From NCBI GenBank assembly GCA_003427395.1, contig BFEA01000021.1, positions 1,079,020 to 1,120,589 of the forward strand: a stretch of DNA of 41,570 nt, in the 5' to 3' direction. Shown here piece after piece: positions 18,663 through 31,000 of this stretch (positions within the stretch are counted from its first letter, which is position 1; the number at the start of each line of letters is the position of its first letter). Under the pieces are notes generated by a model. It was not told the origin of the DNA and made no database searches. It worked only from the letters and a program-made list of their open reading frames with translations. A program made the translations under genes and the position numbers. The DNA is from Chara braunii (taxonomy: Eukaryota; Streptophyta; Charophyceae; Charales; Characeae).

Positions 18663-21600
18663 TTGTGTCTGTCTATATAACGTGGATAACTCCCTGAGTT
18701 CTTCCGCTACCCGTAGATCGATGATAATTCCTTTCATTCGTTGTCTGATTGCTCACAGTGCTTACCAAAAAAAGTTACTGTAATTTTGAACGAAATGTCA
18801 GGGACAAGGTTTTTGCAGTTTTAGGGAGGGCCCCTGCTGCCCTCCTCCCTCCCCACCGTGCGCTCACAGTGCTCTTTCTCTCGATCTTGTGACGAAGTTC
18901 CCTGTCACTAAAAAAAGAAAAAAAAAAAAAAAAGTCCCCTGCCACAGCGGCGAATGCTATTCTTGAGTTCAGTCAAGGGTGAACCTGATGATCAGGCAAT
19001 ACTTAAGCCGCAGAGTGGATACTTTGCATGTCCAAGGTTCCGCGTGTATCCGGTGGAAAAGCTTGACCAGATTCATATCAAGCTACAGTATCGAGAAGCT
19101 AGCAGGTCGTAGCAATGTCTTCGAACATGATCTGTGCCGCTGACCAGATTCAGGTGATTGAAGGGACCAGCCTGACCTTCGCTCGGTTAACATTAACCAG
19201 GTCCGTTTCCCAGGTTAGGTTCATCGAACACCATACGAAATCGCATGCAGTGAAGGCAGTTCCTAACTTCCAAGTTGTGCCAGGGACCAGTCCCTAAGTG
19301 CAGTGTTGTCTGGCCGTAATTTTTTTTTTTTTTTTTTTTAAAATAAAGGGCGACAGCCTTGAGATATTATCATTGAGGTGATCGGGCCCAAGCAATTCAT
19401 TAGTACCCGTCTTCCCCCGAATACAACGTACGGTCATTCTAGCTGTATTTGACGCATATTTCAGTCTAGATACAGCTAGAATGACCGTACGTTGTATTCG
19501 GCGGAAGAAGGTAGTTGGTTTTACTTGTCAAGTTTCATCATCTGGATTCGAACACAGGTCTCTGTATTTCAACAGTTCATGGTGTGAGCCAGGCTCTTGG
19601 GTACGCTGGCCGTAATTTCGAACGAGTACCAGTCCCTAATAGCATGCCGTTTAGGCAGTCCCTACGTACCAGTCCCTAAGTTCAAGCAAGTACCAGTCCC
19701 TACTAGCATGCAGTGTAGGCAGTCCCTCCTAAGTAACAGTCCCTGAGTCCCAAAACAAGTACGAGTCCCTAATAGCATGTAGTGTCACTCCCTACGTACC
19801 AGGCATTAAGTTCCAGCAAGTACCAGTCCCTACGAGCATGCAGTGTAGGCAGTCCCTAAGTGCCAGTCCCTAAGTGCCAGTCCCTACGCGCCAGTCCCTA
19901 AGTTGGAAAGAAGGATCAGTCCCTAATGGCATGCAGTGTAGGCAGTCCCTACGTACCAGTCCCTAAGTTCCAGCAAGTACCAGTCGCTAATAGCATGAAG
20001 TGTAGGCGACGCCTAAGTACCAGTCCCTAAGCGCCAGTCCCTAAGTTCCAACCAGTACCAGTCCCTAATAGCATGCAGTGTATCTTTGCGATTGGGCCAA
20101 TGACGCAGTCCATGAGGGCTAACCGAGACGCGTCTATTGTTGGTTGAAAACTATATTCCAAACCCCCTCAGGGGCCGAAAGGCCGCTGACAAAAAAAAAA
20201 AAAAAAAAAAGAAGCATGCAGTGAAGGCAGTCCCTACGCGCCAGTGCCTAAGTTCCAACAAGTACCAGCCCCTAATAGCGTGCAGTGTCGGCAGTTTTAA
20301 GTACCAGTCCCGTCCTACGTGCCAGTCCTAAGCACTACGGTAGTCCCACTTGCCTCATATTTGGGTTCCCAGCACAGCCTATACTCGATAACGGCCCCAG
20401 AAGTGTGTACCGGGTTGTTTGTGAGGATTCCCGGCCTCTGTTCAACTTGATAATGAAATTTGTGTTCCTCCAAAAAAAAAATTAAAAAAAAATAAAAAAA
20501 AATTTGGGTTGCCAGGAGCTGCTCTCAGTCAGTTACGGGCTGGCCTCAGTAGCGCTTGGTCGTGCTAAGAAAGCACTAACCTGGTCGGCTTGTGATTAGG
20601 TTCATAATTTCCCTGTCGGGTCTGGTGCTTAAGATCCGGTGATACCTGAAAACTGGATGTGTATTAGGCGTCGTGTTAATATAATTAATTTTTTCTTGTC
20701 GTGATCAATTTTTTACAGTGATTTCTGTAAAAGAAATGAAAAAACTTTCGATGAAATAGTAGTCATAAGAAAACATTTTTTTTTAAAGAGTAGTAATAAG
20801 AAACATGGTCGGACATCCGTTGAGATTGGAACCATACAGAGAATGAAGATTAGCATGGCCCCGGTGCAAGGATGACACGCAGAAATCGAGAAATGGTCCA
20901 AATTTTTATACGTGTGTGTTCCTGTTTTTCCGTACTCGTGTTCGGCCTTGGGCACTGGGCCCGGATATTAAAGAAAACATTGTTGATGTACCTTTGCTTA
21001 TTGATCACGTCGACCCACGCGAATCTTTTTTTTTTTTTTTTTTTTTTTGGCCTTGGGCACTGAGCCCGGATAATAAAATTCCTTTTTCGGAAAAAAAACA
21101 TGGGTGATGTACCTTTGCTTATTGATCACGATGACCCACTCGATTTTTTTTTTTTTTTTTTTTTGGACTACGTGGAATGAGTGTCCTACCTAGGGTTCTG
21201 TTTGGCAGAGGCTGACAAACCTGTCCGCTACCGCCGTCTCCTGAATACAACGCAGCCTGATCATGAATGTATACAAGCGATTTTTCCGGTCCGATGAAGT
21301 CATGCTGAGGGGTGCGTTGTGTTCGGAGGACGACGGTATTACCGTCTTCACCCGAATAGAACGCCCGGTAATTATCGCTGCATCTGGACCGAAAGTTGTG
21401 CCAAATACAGCTATAATCACCGGGCGTTCTATTCGGGTAGCTGAGCTCCTCGGCTGGAGAGGGACACTTGCGGGATATCGAACCGCTCATCACTCAGCTA
21501 AGGTGGAAGGGCATTCCCTTGGTAACGGAAAGGTGTGGGGTGCGAGTCCGGTCGATTTTCACAAGTATCGACGGTCCGCAGACTCGCGCAGAGTTCAATC

Positions 21601-21766
21601 ATAATTTCAATTAATAGCTGTTGATCCTGATGGCACTCTCATAAGATGTGATTCACATTTCGGATTTTTTAATACGTCATAAATATTGGTGCGGAAAAAA
21701 AAAGAACAGAAACGTGATAAATACTGGTGCGAAAATCGACCTATTCATCTTAAGGTCGTCTTTTTG

Positions 21767-21811
<45 letters not shown>

Positions 21812-22050
21812 TTAGACGGTCGTCCGTCTTGGCCCTTCGAGTATATCCTCATGCGCATCAGCCATTTGGTGCCTGCCCTATCACTACCGTCTTCAGCTGA
21901 ATAGAATGCCTGGTCATTTTAGCTGTATTTGAGGCGACTTTCAGTCTAGATGCAGCATTTATTACTTGGAGTTGTATTCGGATGAAGACGGTAGGCCACC
22001 TTCATGATGACTTCATTGGCCGAGAACCCTTCTCTACGCCTTAACCCCTG

Positions 22051-22083
<33 letters not shown>

Positions 22084-25000
22084 CCTTAACCCCTGCTGTA
22101 CCTTACCTGCCCTTACGTCGACTCCTCTCCCCTCCTCCTTAAAGTGTACTCACATTGGGGCTTGTTTGACTGAGCTGTGGACGTAAATTTTGCGGTCAGA
22201 TACATCAAGCTCCGGCTGTAATTGCGATCAGATACATCCAGAGAGGCCCGAGTGTGAGTATGCCCTCGGTGGGGTGCAAGTATGCCTTTTTAGGCAGACA
22301 GACGGGCGTGTAGGCCTTGCTGTTCAACCACGTGACCGTCGGCAACCTTGCGCCCATAAAAAGCAAAAGGGAAAAAGAGAAAATAACTTAAACATAGCTG
22401 CGTGTCCAACTCAACTGGCGTACTATTCTTTCGCCTTTTACTAAAGAATACCGTGGGTTAAAAAAAAAAAAAAAAAAAACTTAAAAGAAAGTAAAGAATG
22501 TAATAATGGCTGAAAGATACCCCAAATACATCAATAATGGCTGTATTTAGACTGAAAGATACCCCAAATACATCAATAATGACCAAACGTTGTATTCGGG
22601 GGAAGAAGGGTAGGGCTGGTCATTTCGATAGTGATATCTCAAGGCCGTCGCCCTTTTCTAAGAAAAGCAAATGGAGAAAACAAGGAGTATAAAGGGAAAG
22701 AGGAAGGGTTAAAAAAGAAAAAAGAAAAAAAAAGAGGAAGGGTTGACTTCCTCTTTCCTCCTTTTCAAAAGGGTTTTTCCTCCTCCTTTTCAAAAGGGTA
22801 GCTTCTGTCATTATCGTACGACTTTGATTCAGGATTCGAACGTGCGATCTGGTCATTAACAGTTACGTGTGTGTTCCATTCACCTACGTGGTTGGTGTGC
22901 AGTTCCTTTTCCTCCGCCACGTTGCCCCTTTTCTCCCCCCCCCAACCGGCCAACCCCTGCTCCTCGAAGATGTCGCTCTTGTTTCGTAGCTATGTGACAG
23001 TAGAGGTATAGTATACGTATAAATAGACGTATGTATGTCGTCAAACAGAGCTGCCTGGTAAGCCGTAGGCAGAGACGGAGAAGAGGACAACAAGCGAGGG
23101 GCTGTGAGAAAATACATATTGTGATAGAGAACTGTCCGGGGGCCAAGTCCCACTAGCAGCGTTGAGCTACCTCAACGCCTGAATGTGGACGCTTTTGCGG
23201 AGATGTGCAGAAATGGTGTTGAGTTTCCTGAACTGCACGTCTCCACAAAACACCTCCAGATTCAGGCGTTGAGGTAGCTCAACGCTGCTAGTGGGACTTG
23301 GCCCCGGTGAACCGTAGACAAGGAGGGAGAAAAAAACTATAAACGAAGGTCTGTGACACAGTGTGACACATTATTCGGAGATGCACGGACTCAGCAAAAG
23401 GCTGAACCCTGTACAGTCGTTAGAGTGTAAGTGGTAATCCACCTTAATCGATGATACTGTAAGTGGTAATCCACCTTAACGCCGGTTGCTTTAGCATCAA
23501 CGGCCGCCCGACGACTGATACCCAGAGGTGGGGACCACCAACCAAGTCGGAGTTGCACTGACTCGTCAAAAGGCTGAACCCTCCACAGTTTTTAGTGGTA
23601 ATCCACCTTAACCCCTGGTTGCTTTAGCATCGAAGATCGGCAACTGATACCCAAAGATGGGGACCACCAAGTCGGAGTTGCACCGACTCATCAAAAGGCT
23701 GAGCCCTCTACAGCCTTTAGAGACCCCTACTCGATGGTACTGCAAGTGATAATACACCTCAGCCCCGGTCGATTTAGCATCAACAGCCGCCCGACAACTG
23801 ATACCCTGAGGTGGGGACCACCAACCACGGTTCTCAAGGGTGTACCTGTGACGAAAACGAAAGCAGATTATCACTTACCCACACCAAACGGAGGACCCAA
23901 CAGACTGCGAGAGTCGGTCAACGGACGCCTAAGTCCTAAGAAAACCCAAAGGCCTTTTTATAATCAAACTTGCCACCGGCAAGTTTGATTATAAAAAGGC
24001 CTTTGGGTTTTCTTATAAATGACAGGACAAATTTCTGAAAACTTAGGCCTCCGTTGATACTAACACCAAAAAAAAAAAAAAAAAAAAAAAAAGGGGCATA
24101 AAACTTGAAGGCAGAGGTGCACTTTCATGGGAAATCCACACCGAAATTCGGCCGACCCAAATTTCAGAAATTTTCGAAAATTGCTAAAATGTCACCATAG
24201 GATTTTTATTTTTATTTTTATTTTTACCGTAGGAAATTTTGAACAGTCCTAAAGCCACCAAAATTACGCACACATCAACCTTGATCTGAAACGAAAACCG
24301 GCATAAACCCTAAATATCAAAAACACAAAAATATGATTCTCAAACCCTAGTTTCAAAAAAATAATAAAATAATAAAATAAAATTCTCGAACCCTAATTTC
24401 AGTTTTGGACCCGTTGGGGGGGGTAGCTGAAAGTGGGGGTCCCAATTGACTTATTGTGACTGCACGTTTATATCCCATTACAAGCCAGCCAGCAAACCCC
24501 CACATGTGATTCACACGTTGGAGTTGGTCCCCGTCGGTAGGTGCAGGCTTCTGCTGTTCTGCTGCGGCGTAACCCTGACACGCCTGTGTAGAATTGAAAC
24601 ACTGGGGGCCAAGGCTCACTACCGAAGAGGATTGGATTACGCACCTGAATCTGGATATGTTTTATGCAGAGATGCAGACGAGCACGTCAATTGCGATTTT
24701 CTGCACCTCTCCACAAACACATCCAGATTCAGGTGTTTAATCCAATCTCTTCGCTGGTGGGACCTCGCCCTCGGTCCACCTTATTATGTAGATCGACGCA
24801 CCACAAAACAGATCCCTTAGCGTTCACCTACCTTCACCCGGCCCACTCTTTTTTTTTTTGTTGGGGTGGGAGGACTGCTCCCTTCTGAGTCACCTTTTTA
24901 GTTTGAAATGGGCAAGAAACGACAAAGTGGCTCCAATGTCATTGTTTAAATTTCGAAATGTGCAAGTTTAGCGGGGGGTTGGAACTGCGGCCCTTTTTTT

Positions 25001-28000
25001 TCCGAAGTAGTGCGAATGCAGATCTTTTTTTTTTTTTTTTAATTTTAGAATGCAGATCTAGCGGCGGCCCAGAAAAAAAAAAAAAAAAGAAAGATATCTA
25101 GCGGCGACTTTTTTTGCCCTGTTTCGAGAACTGCTGAAGTTGCTAATTCAAAACGCTAGGTGTGACCGAGGAGCCGCTGCCTGTTGTTTTTTTTTGATAC
25201 ATAAAAGGAAATACCTTGCAGCTGAAACACTCGCTCACATTCTGTGATTAGGGGGTGTGAGGTGGGCCCAGAAAGGATCGGCCAGAAAAAGGAACCAGTG
25301 GGCCTCAGGGCGTGAGGTGGGTCCAGAAAGGATCGGCCAGAAAAAGGAACCAATGGGCCTCAGGGCGTGAGGTGGGCCAGGAAAAGAGGGGACCGAAAAG
25401 TATGGTCTCAGAAAGAAAAGCTGCACCATTTAACTTTTTGGGTAGCGGCTGCCATCTTTCGTATGTGTATTCCTCGAATGCGTTCCTTTCTTTTTTTTTT
25501 TTCAAATGCGCTTTTAGTTTAGCTGGGGGACTCTGTTTGTTCTCTACCGTCTTCTGTGGAACAGAACCATGCATAGTCATTACAACTGGACTTGGGGCAA
25601 CTTTCAGTCTAGGTACAGGGTTAATGACTTGGTGTGTCCTATTTGGCTGAAGACAGTAGGAAAGAAAGAGGAAGTGGAACTGTGAGGAGGAACTGCAGGG
25701 GACTGTGTCATTGTCCTCTCCCCCTCCCTTTCCTGTTCTCTCTGTTGCCCCTTCCTCCCTCTCTCTCTTGCTCTTAGCTCCTATTAACTTTGCATTACGT
25801 CTTTCTTTTCTTCTTTCTGGTTTTAACTTCTGCTTCCGGCCATCTCATGATTTGTGTTTTGCCGATATGGTCCTAGCTAATAGCTGTGTCCTTACAGTCC
25901 TAGCTAATAACTGTGTGTCCTTACGTTCACCATTTCACGAAAGAGAAAAAGTAAAAGAACGAAAATTAAGAAAGCGAAAAGGTGGAAAACGTTGTGTGAC
26001 AATTTACTCCGTCCTTTCTCCTGCCTTTCCTGTTTTTGATTGTTGCCCTCTTCCGTTCTTGATCTTTAAACCACCAGTTCACACGAGCCTACGTTAACGA
26101 AGCTACCTTCCTAGGCTCACGAGCCTGCAACTGCGCCTTTTCAAAGTGCCCTGCTGCGTTTGCTACTGGGACAGGCCTGACTCGCTCGAAATGGTCTTAC
26201 CGTGAATACCGGTAAGAGCGCTACTTCAGCTCGTGTGAACTGGTGGTTTAAACCACCAGTATACCCGGGCCTGCAGGCCCCATGCTGCACGCCAAGGTTA
26301 TCCGAACCGCGAGCGACACACTTCTTTTCTTGTTTGGCTGGCACCGCCAGCCATCGTGGTCCGGTAGGCCGAGCCTCCAAAATTGTCGTAGGCTACAAAT
26401 TTCTTTTTCAGCAAGGCTGAGGCTGTGTACTGGCGGTTTAACCCCCCCCCCCCGCCTCTCCCTCCCCCTTCCTCTCCCCCTCTGCCCATATGTCCAGGTG
26501 GTCGGTGGTTTCAGATATATGTCTCATTGAAGTCCTGCTCATAAAGTTTAGATCCTAAACACAAAATCCTAGCACCTGCACGGTAAACCCGAAACACAGA
26601 CGTTAGACCCTAAACCGTAGTCTCGGTTGTTAGTTATTGATGCCAAATAAACCATAGACCCTGACACATTGGCCATAAACCCTAAAATAGTAGTTAGTTC
26701 GTAAGGTGTTAGGCTGGTGATCCTAACTCCTTTAGATCCTGCATCATATACCCTAAACCTTGAACCCCTACTTATTGCTGCTACACCGTAGACTCTGAAA
26801 CAATGGCCATCAACTCCAAAAAAAAATAAGGATCTAATTAGATCCTTAATCGTGATGGTAGACCCTAAACCCTTAAGACCTACACGTTAAACCCTAAACT
26901 CTACACTCTCAAACCTAAACCTTATACCCTAAACCCTAAACCCTGAACGGTAAACCTTAGACCCTATACCCTAGTACTAAACCTTAAAGCACCAGTACAT
27001 GGGCACCTGGGCCGTGGGCCTGACACCTCAAATTCTGGAGGTGCGAAATGAAAATGCGACCACCGATCGAATTTATCAATGGCGGGCGCAGCATTTGACG
27101 TTTAGGCCTCGTTTTNTTNTGGTGACAAGTTTCGGACTGCAAGGCTGGGGCCGTGTACTTGTGGTTTAAGGACCCCAACATACCACATTGTAAATGTGGG
27201 CATAAAAAGTTGTCTTGATTGTTGCGTAAATAGGGATGGCTTGGGACAGCTCTTCTGCCGGTCGTTAGGGAACCGGTACACACCACATACTTGTCAGGAA
27301 AATAACCATAACCGTAGGGGATGGGTTTGCGAAATGGGGACAGCCTTTCATTTGAGCCGTGCAAGGGAAACTGCAGAGGAGAAACTTAAATCACAAGCAC
27401 CATGAACTCTCTTGACCACCATATACATGTGGAAACTAGGCTATTGTCTTCCCCCGAATAGATGGCACGGTCATTGTCATTGCATCTGGACTGAAAGTCG
27501 CCCCAAATAATGCCCGTGGGTTCTATTTACGGGAAGACGGCAGGCGAGCTGCAGAAACGACAAAGCCATCTTCACACCAGCACAACGCCAAAGTCTCTTT
27601 GATGATGAAAAGCCCCCCTCCTTGCCTCCCATTAATCAATACAACAATCAGTTCTTACCCCTTGCTGGTCTCTCTACTGGTAGATATGACCGCCTACCAA
27701 GGCTACCATAGTGGCCTGGGACCACTTGACTGGCCGGGCCAAATAAATAAATAAATAAATAAACAAATAAATAAACAAATAAATAACAATAATAATAATA
27801 AATAAATAAATAAATAATAATTATAAATAAATAAATAAATAAATAAAGTAAAATAAAAAGTCATCTTTTTTGTTTTTATTCGGTAAAGAATTTCGATGTG
27901 ACCCTGGGGGTAAAGTTTAGTTTATTTTTCTACATAATCCGGATCTTTTTTTCGGTTTTCTTAACTTTTTTTTTTTTTTTCCCTCCCTGGGACATTCCCT

Positions 28001-31000
28001 GGTCCTTACAGGGCCCTGCCGCCTGCGCAGCCAAGGTAGCCCAGCCACTTACTCTGTTCAATTTCAATTTTGCAATTCAAATCACCTTCTCTGTCATCTA
28101 CCCTTAGCCTCCTATACCACTCCGTAGTATAGCAATGCATAGTTCTGTGCTGCTCCCACCGTCGCATCTTGAAGAACATATCACACTCGATATATATGTT
28201 CTTGGCGTCCGCCAGGTAAGCCCTCGCCAGCTCCTTGTTCACGGCGTTCCCCTTCCTCCAAAGACCGTCACCTCCTCTACCTTCTCAGTGCCCAACATGG
28301 CTATGGCGCCGTGCTTCTGACTAGCTCCCAGTTATGGCGGGTGCTGGCCTTTTCTCACAGCCCAGCCACGGACTGTCGCTGGTCTGCCGTTTAAATTTCC
28401 TACGACTAAGGTGACTTTGACCCGCCGCTGCCTTCCTTAAATGCTTACGCTGGTCTTCTGTCCGGCTGGTAGGTACTGCTGTCTGGAGTCTTCCGGACAA
28501 GGTGGTAGTCTACCGGGTCCCAGACAGCCTAACCAGGCTCCTGACTGGGCTTTTACTCCTTGAGGCCTGAGGGCAAGGCCTACATGCCGTCTGCTGTCTG
28601 CTGGGAGGCCCTCGTCGCTTCACAACTCATTTAAGGCATTTGCTTGTGTAGCTTTTGAGGTGTTGTTTGCACACGAGGTGGCCCTCAACATCAGATCCAT
28701 GCAGAGTGGAAGCTGTGTCAGGTGACTGTTGACGACGTGCCCCTGTCAGATATTGGCCTTCTTTTTTACTGGAAGAAACTCTGACAGAGGGGTTTTGGGA
28801 GTCGTGGGTGTTGACTCCCCATTAGTTTGTGATGTGATGTTTCTATGAGATGTTGAGAGTTTCCGTCTTGTTTACGTTTTGTTGATCATCAACCTACCTG
28901 TGTTTTAGCTACCCTGGACGCCGAAGTGGGTGTCGTGGATGTTGACTCCCCATTAGTCATGACTGTGCGAAAGTACTGTGGGGTTTCGAGGGGTACAGTA
29001 CTTTCGGGTGCATCCGGCGTCCACGTGGTTTTGGGTCACACAAAGGCTTGTGCCACGGCAAGCGTGGTCCATAGGAGATTTGATACTTAGGAATGCCATG
29101 CAATCGGTACCAGCGAGGTGGCTGTATGATTGCATACATTTGACCCCTTGCAGCAATGTTGGGCGTTCAGGTGGGACTTCAACCGGGCACCTGTGTGTCC
29201 CATCTGAGAATGGAACATGGAATCTACCGCTTGTCAGGCAAAGACCAGTATTGGGCTAAGTGGGCTGGGGTGAAAGTGAAGCCCCAAGATGAGTACTTCA
29301 CCCCACCCCAGCATGGGTTGCTCTGCGACACGGTGTACCCAACCACACTGATCCCGCACGTCTCACAGCCACACATCCGTAGTGCAATTTCTACGGCAGT
29401 TACTGTGTGAAAGCAATGCGTGTCCAATCCAAGAATCGAACACACAACCTAGGGCTTGTCAGGCAAACACCTAACCAAGTTTTTTTTTTTTTTTTTTTTG
29501 TTGTTTTCATTGTTTTTCTGTGTTGTTGCTGAGGTCGGATTCGAACAATGAATGTAGGATAAGATAAGGTTCTCTATGAGCTTGGACTTGGACCTCTTTA
29601 GACTCAGAGGACAGGAATCTTCTAGGCTAGAACCCGGTAGGTGCAGGGATGCGGCAGTTCGCCAAAGTAGCGGTTTGGTGGCAGTTGTGACCAAGTTTTT
29701 CATTTGTGTAGCTTGTGGTGCCAGGAGAGTGCGGTGCGGGCGCAGTCATAGCCATTGCTTTCTGGGTGCACACATCATCGTTGAGAGTTCTTGTTTGTTG
29801 CATGATGCTCAGGGCGGCAAGGTGCCGACCCGGACATATTTGTTTCTCGGTTTCATCAACCGTTCTGGTGTGAATGATCAATTTCAGATTTGTGTGAAGC
29901 TTCCAATCAAGCCTCATTTGCTTTCAATCAAGTCTGTATGAGTGATGAATGCTGGAGTTGGGTTGGAGTTTGGTAAATTCGAGGTACTAAAATAAATACA
30001 TATAATCATTATTATAATGGTTTCAGTGTGCCCTTCATGCTGGTCTTGTCTTTTTAATTTTACCGTTTGTTTCGCAGAGTGTTCACTTTTAGTTCGTAGA
30101 TATGTGACATATTGTCACATTCAACCTCGTGATGAGTCGGTGAAACTCTGACGAAACAGATTGTCACAGCCCCTCGTTTGTTGTCCTCTTCTCCCTCTCT
30201 GCCTACGGTTTACTGGGCAGGTCTGTTTGACGATATACATATGTCACAGCCCCTCGTTTGTTGTCCTCTTCTCTCTCTCTCTCTGCCTACGGTTTACCGG
30301 GCAGTTCTGTTTGTGATGATATATCTGTTTGTGACGATATATATATCTTAAATACATAAATAAATGAATACATGAGCAAACAAATGCAATCTACCCTGTA
30401 CCCAGGTGGTAAAGATCTTGATGTCAGGTCACCGGTCTCCTTTGAAAGGGGTGGATAGGCTTCTGGGTGATACGTGTGTGGACTATGTGCTGGCAGGTTG
30501 TCCATTAGTGTCCAGGATTTGGAAGCTATCTTGTGAACGCGGTATTTGAATGTTGACATGTGGCCTGTCGTCGATTGAATACCATCCTCTGCTTCATTGC
30601 CGTTCGACCCCCCTTCCCCNNNNNNNNNNNNNNNNNNNNNNNNNNNNNNNNNNNNNNNNNNNNNNNNNNNNNNNNNNNNNNNNNNNNNNNNNNNNNNNNN
30701 NNNNNNNNNNNNNNNNNNNNNNNNNNNNNNNNNNNNNNNNNNNNNNNNNNNNNNNNNNNNNNNNNNNNNNNNNNNNNNNNNNNNNNNNNNNNNNNNNNNC
30801 CCTTGAACACCCTTTGTTTTCTTTGGCAGGTCTGCAAGAAGACAGATCATCAAGCTGGGTTTGTTGGAGCAGTATACAAAGATTGTCCCAATAAACCTTG
30901 CTTTCTCTGCAAAAGGCCAGGTGGGTGCTTGTTAACGTATCCCTCCCATGTTGCATTACCTGCCATTCCTTGTCTCTGTGTTTCTCCTCCTGCCCTAACA

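Larger units (their letters stand above)
18199..30829 (+). other. DDB2 intron 1 (12.6 kb)
   Basis: Bounded by GTGGGT and TTTGGCAG. It opens with several hundred bases of pyrimidine-rich sequence and a TC microsatellite, then contains family A MITEs 2-8, a satellite, a U6-like copy, families B, C, D and F, and telomere-like repeats. No gene other than these repeats was recognised in it. Two assembly gaps or single-N sites fall inside (27116, 27119 and 30620-30799). Confidence 0.85.

Noticed and set aside
18199-18680. Open extension of DDB2 exon 1 and overlapping Phe/Ser/Leu-rich frames
   Set aside because: They translate the pyrimidine-rich start of intron 1. The donor GTGGGT at 18199 joined to exon 2 restores the plant DDB2 zinc motif.
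23385-23830. CRISPR-like array
   Set aside because: Repeats are ~155 bp, diverged and lack regular short spacers; the genome is eukaryotic.
27741-27846. (AAAT)n microsatellite as an independent feature
   Set aside because: It is the expanded A/T-rich interior of the family D element at 27698-28043.
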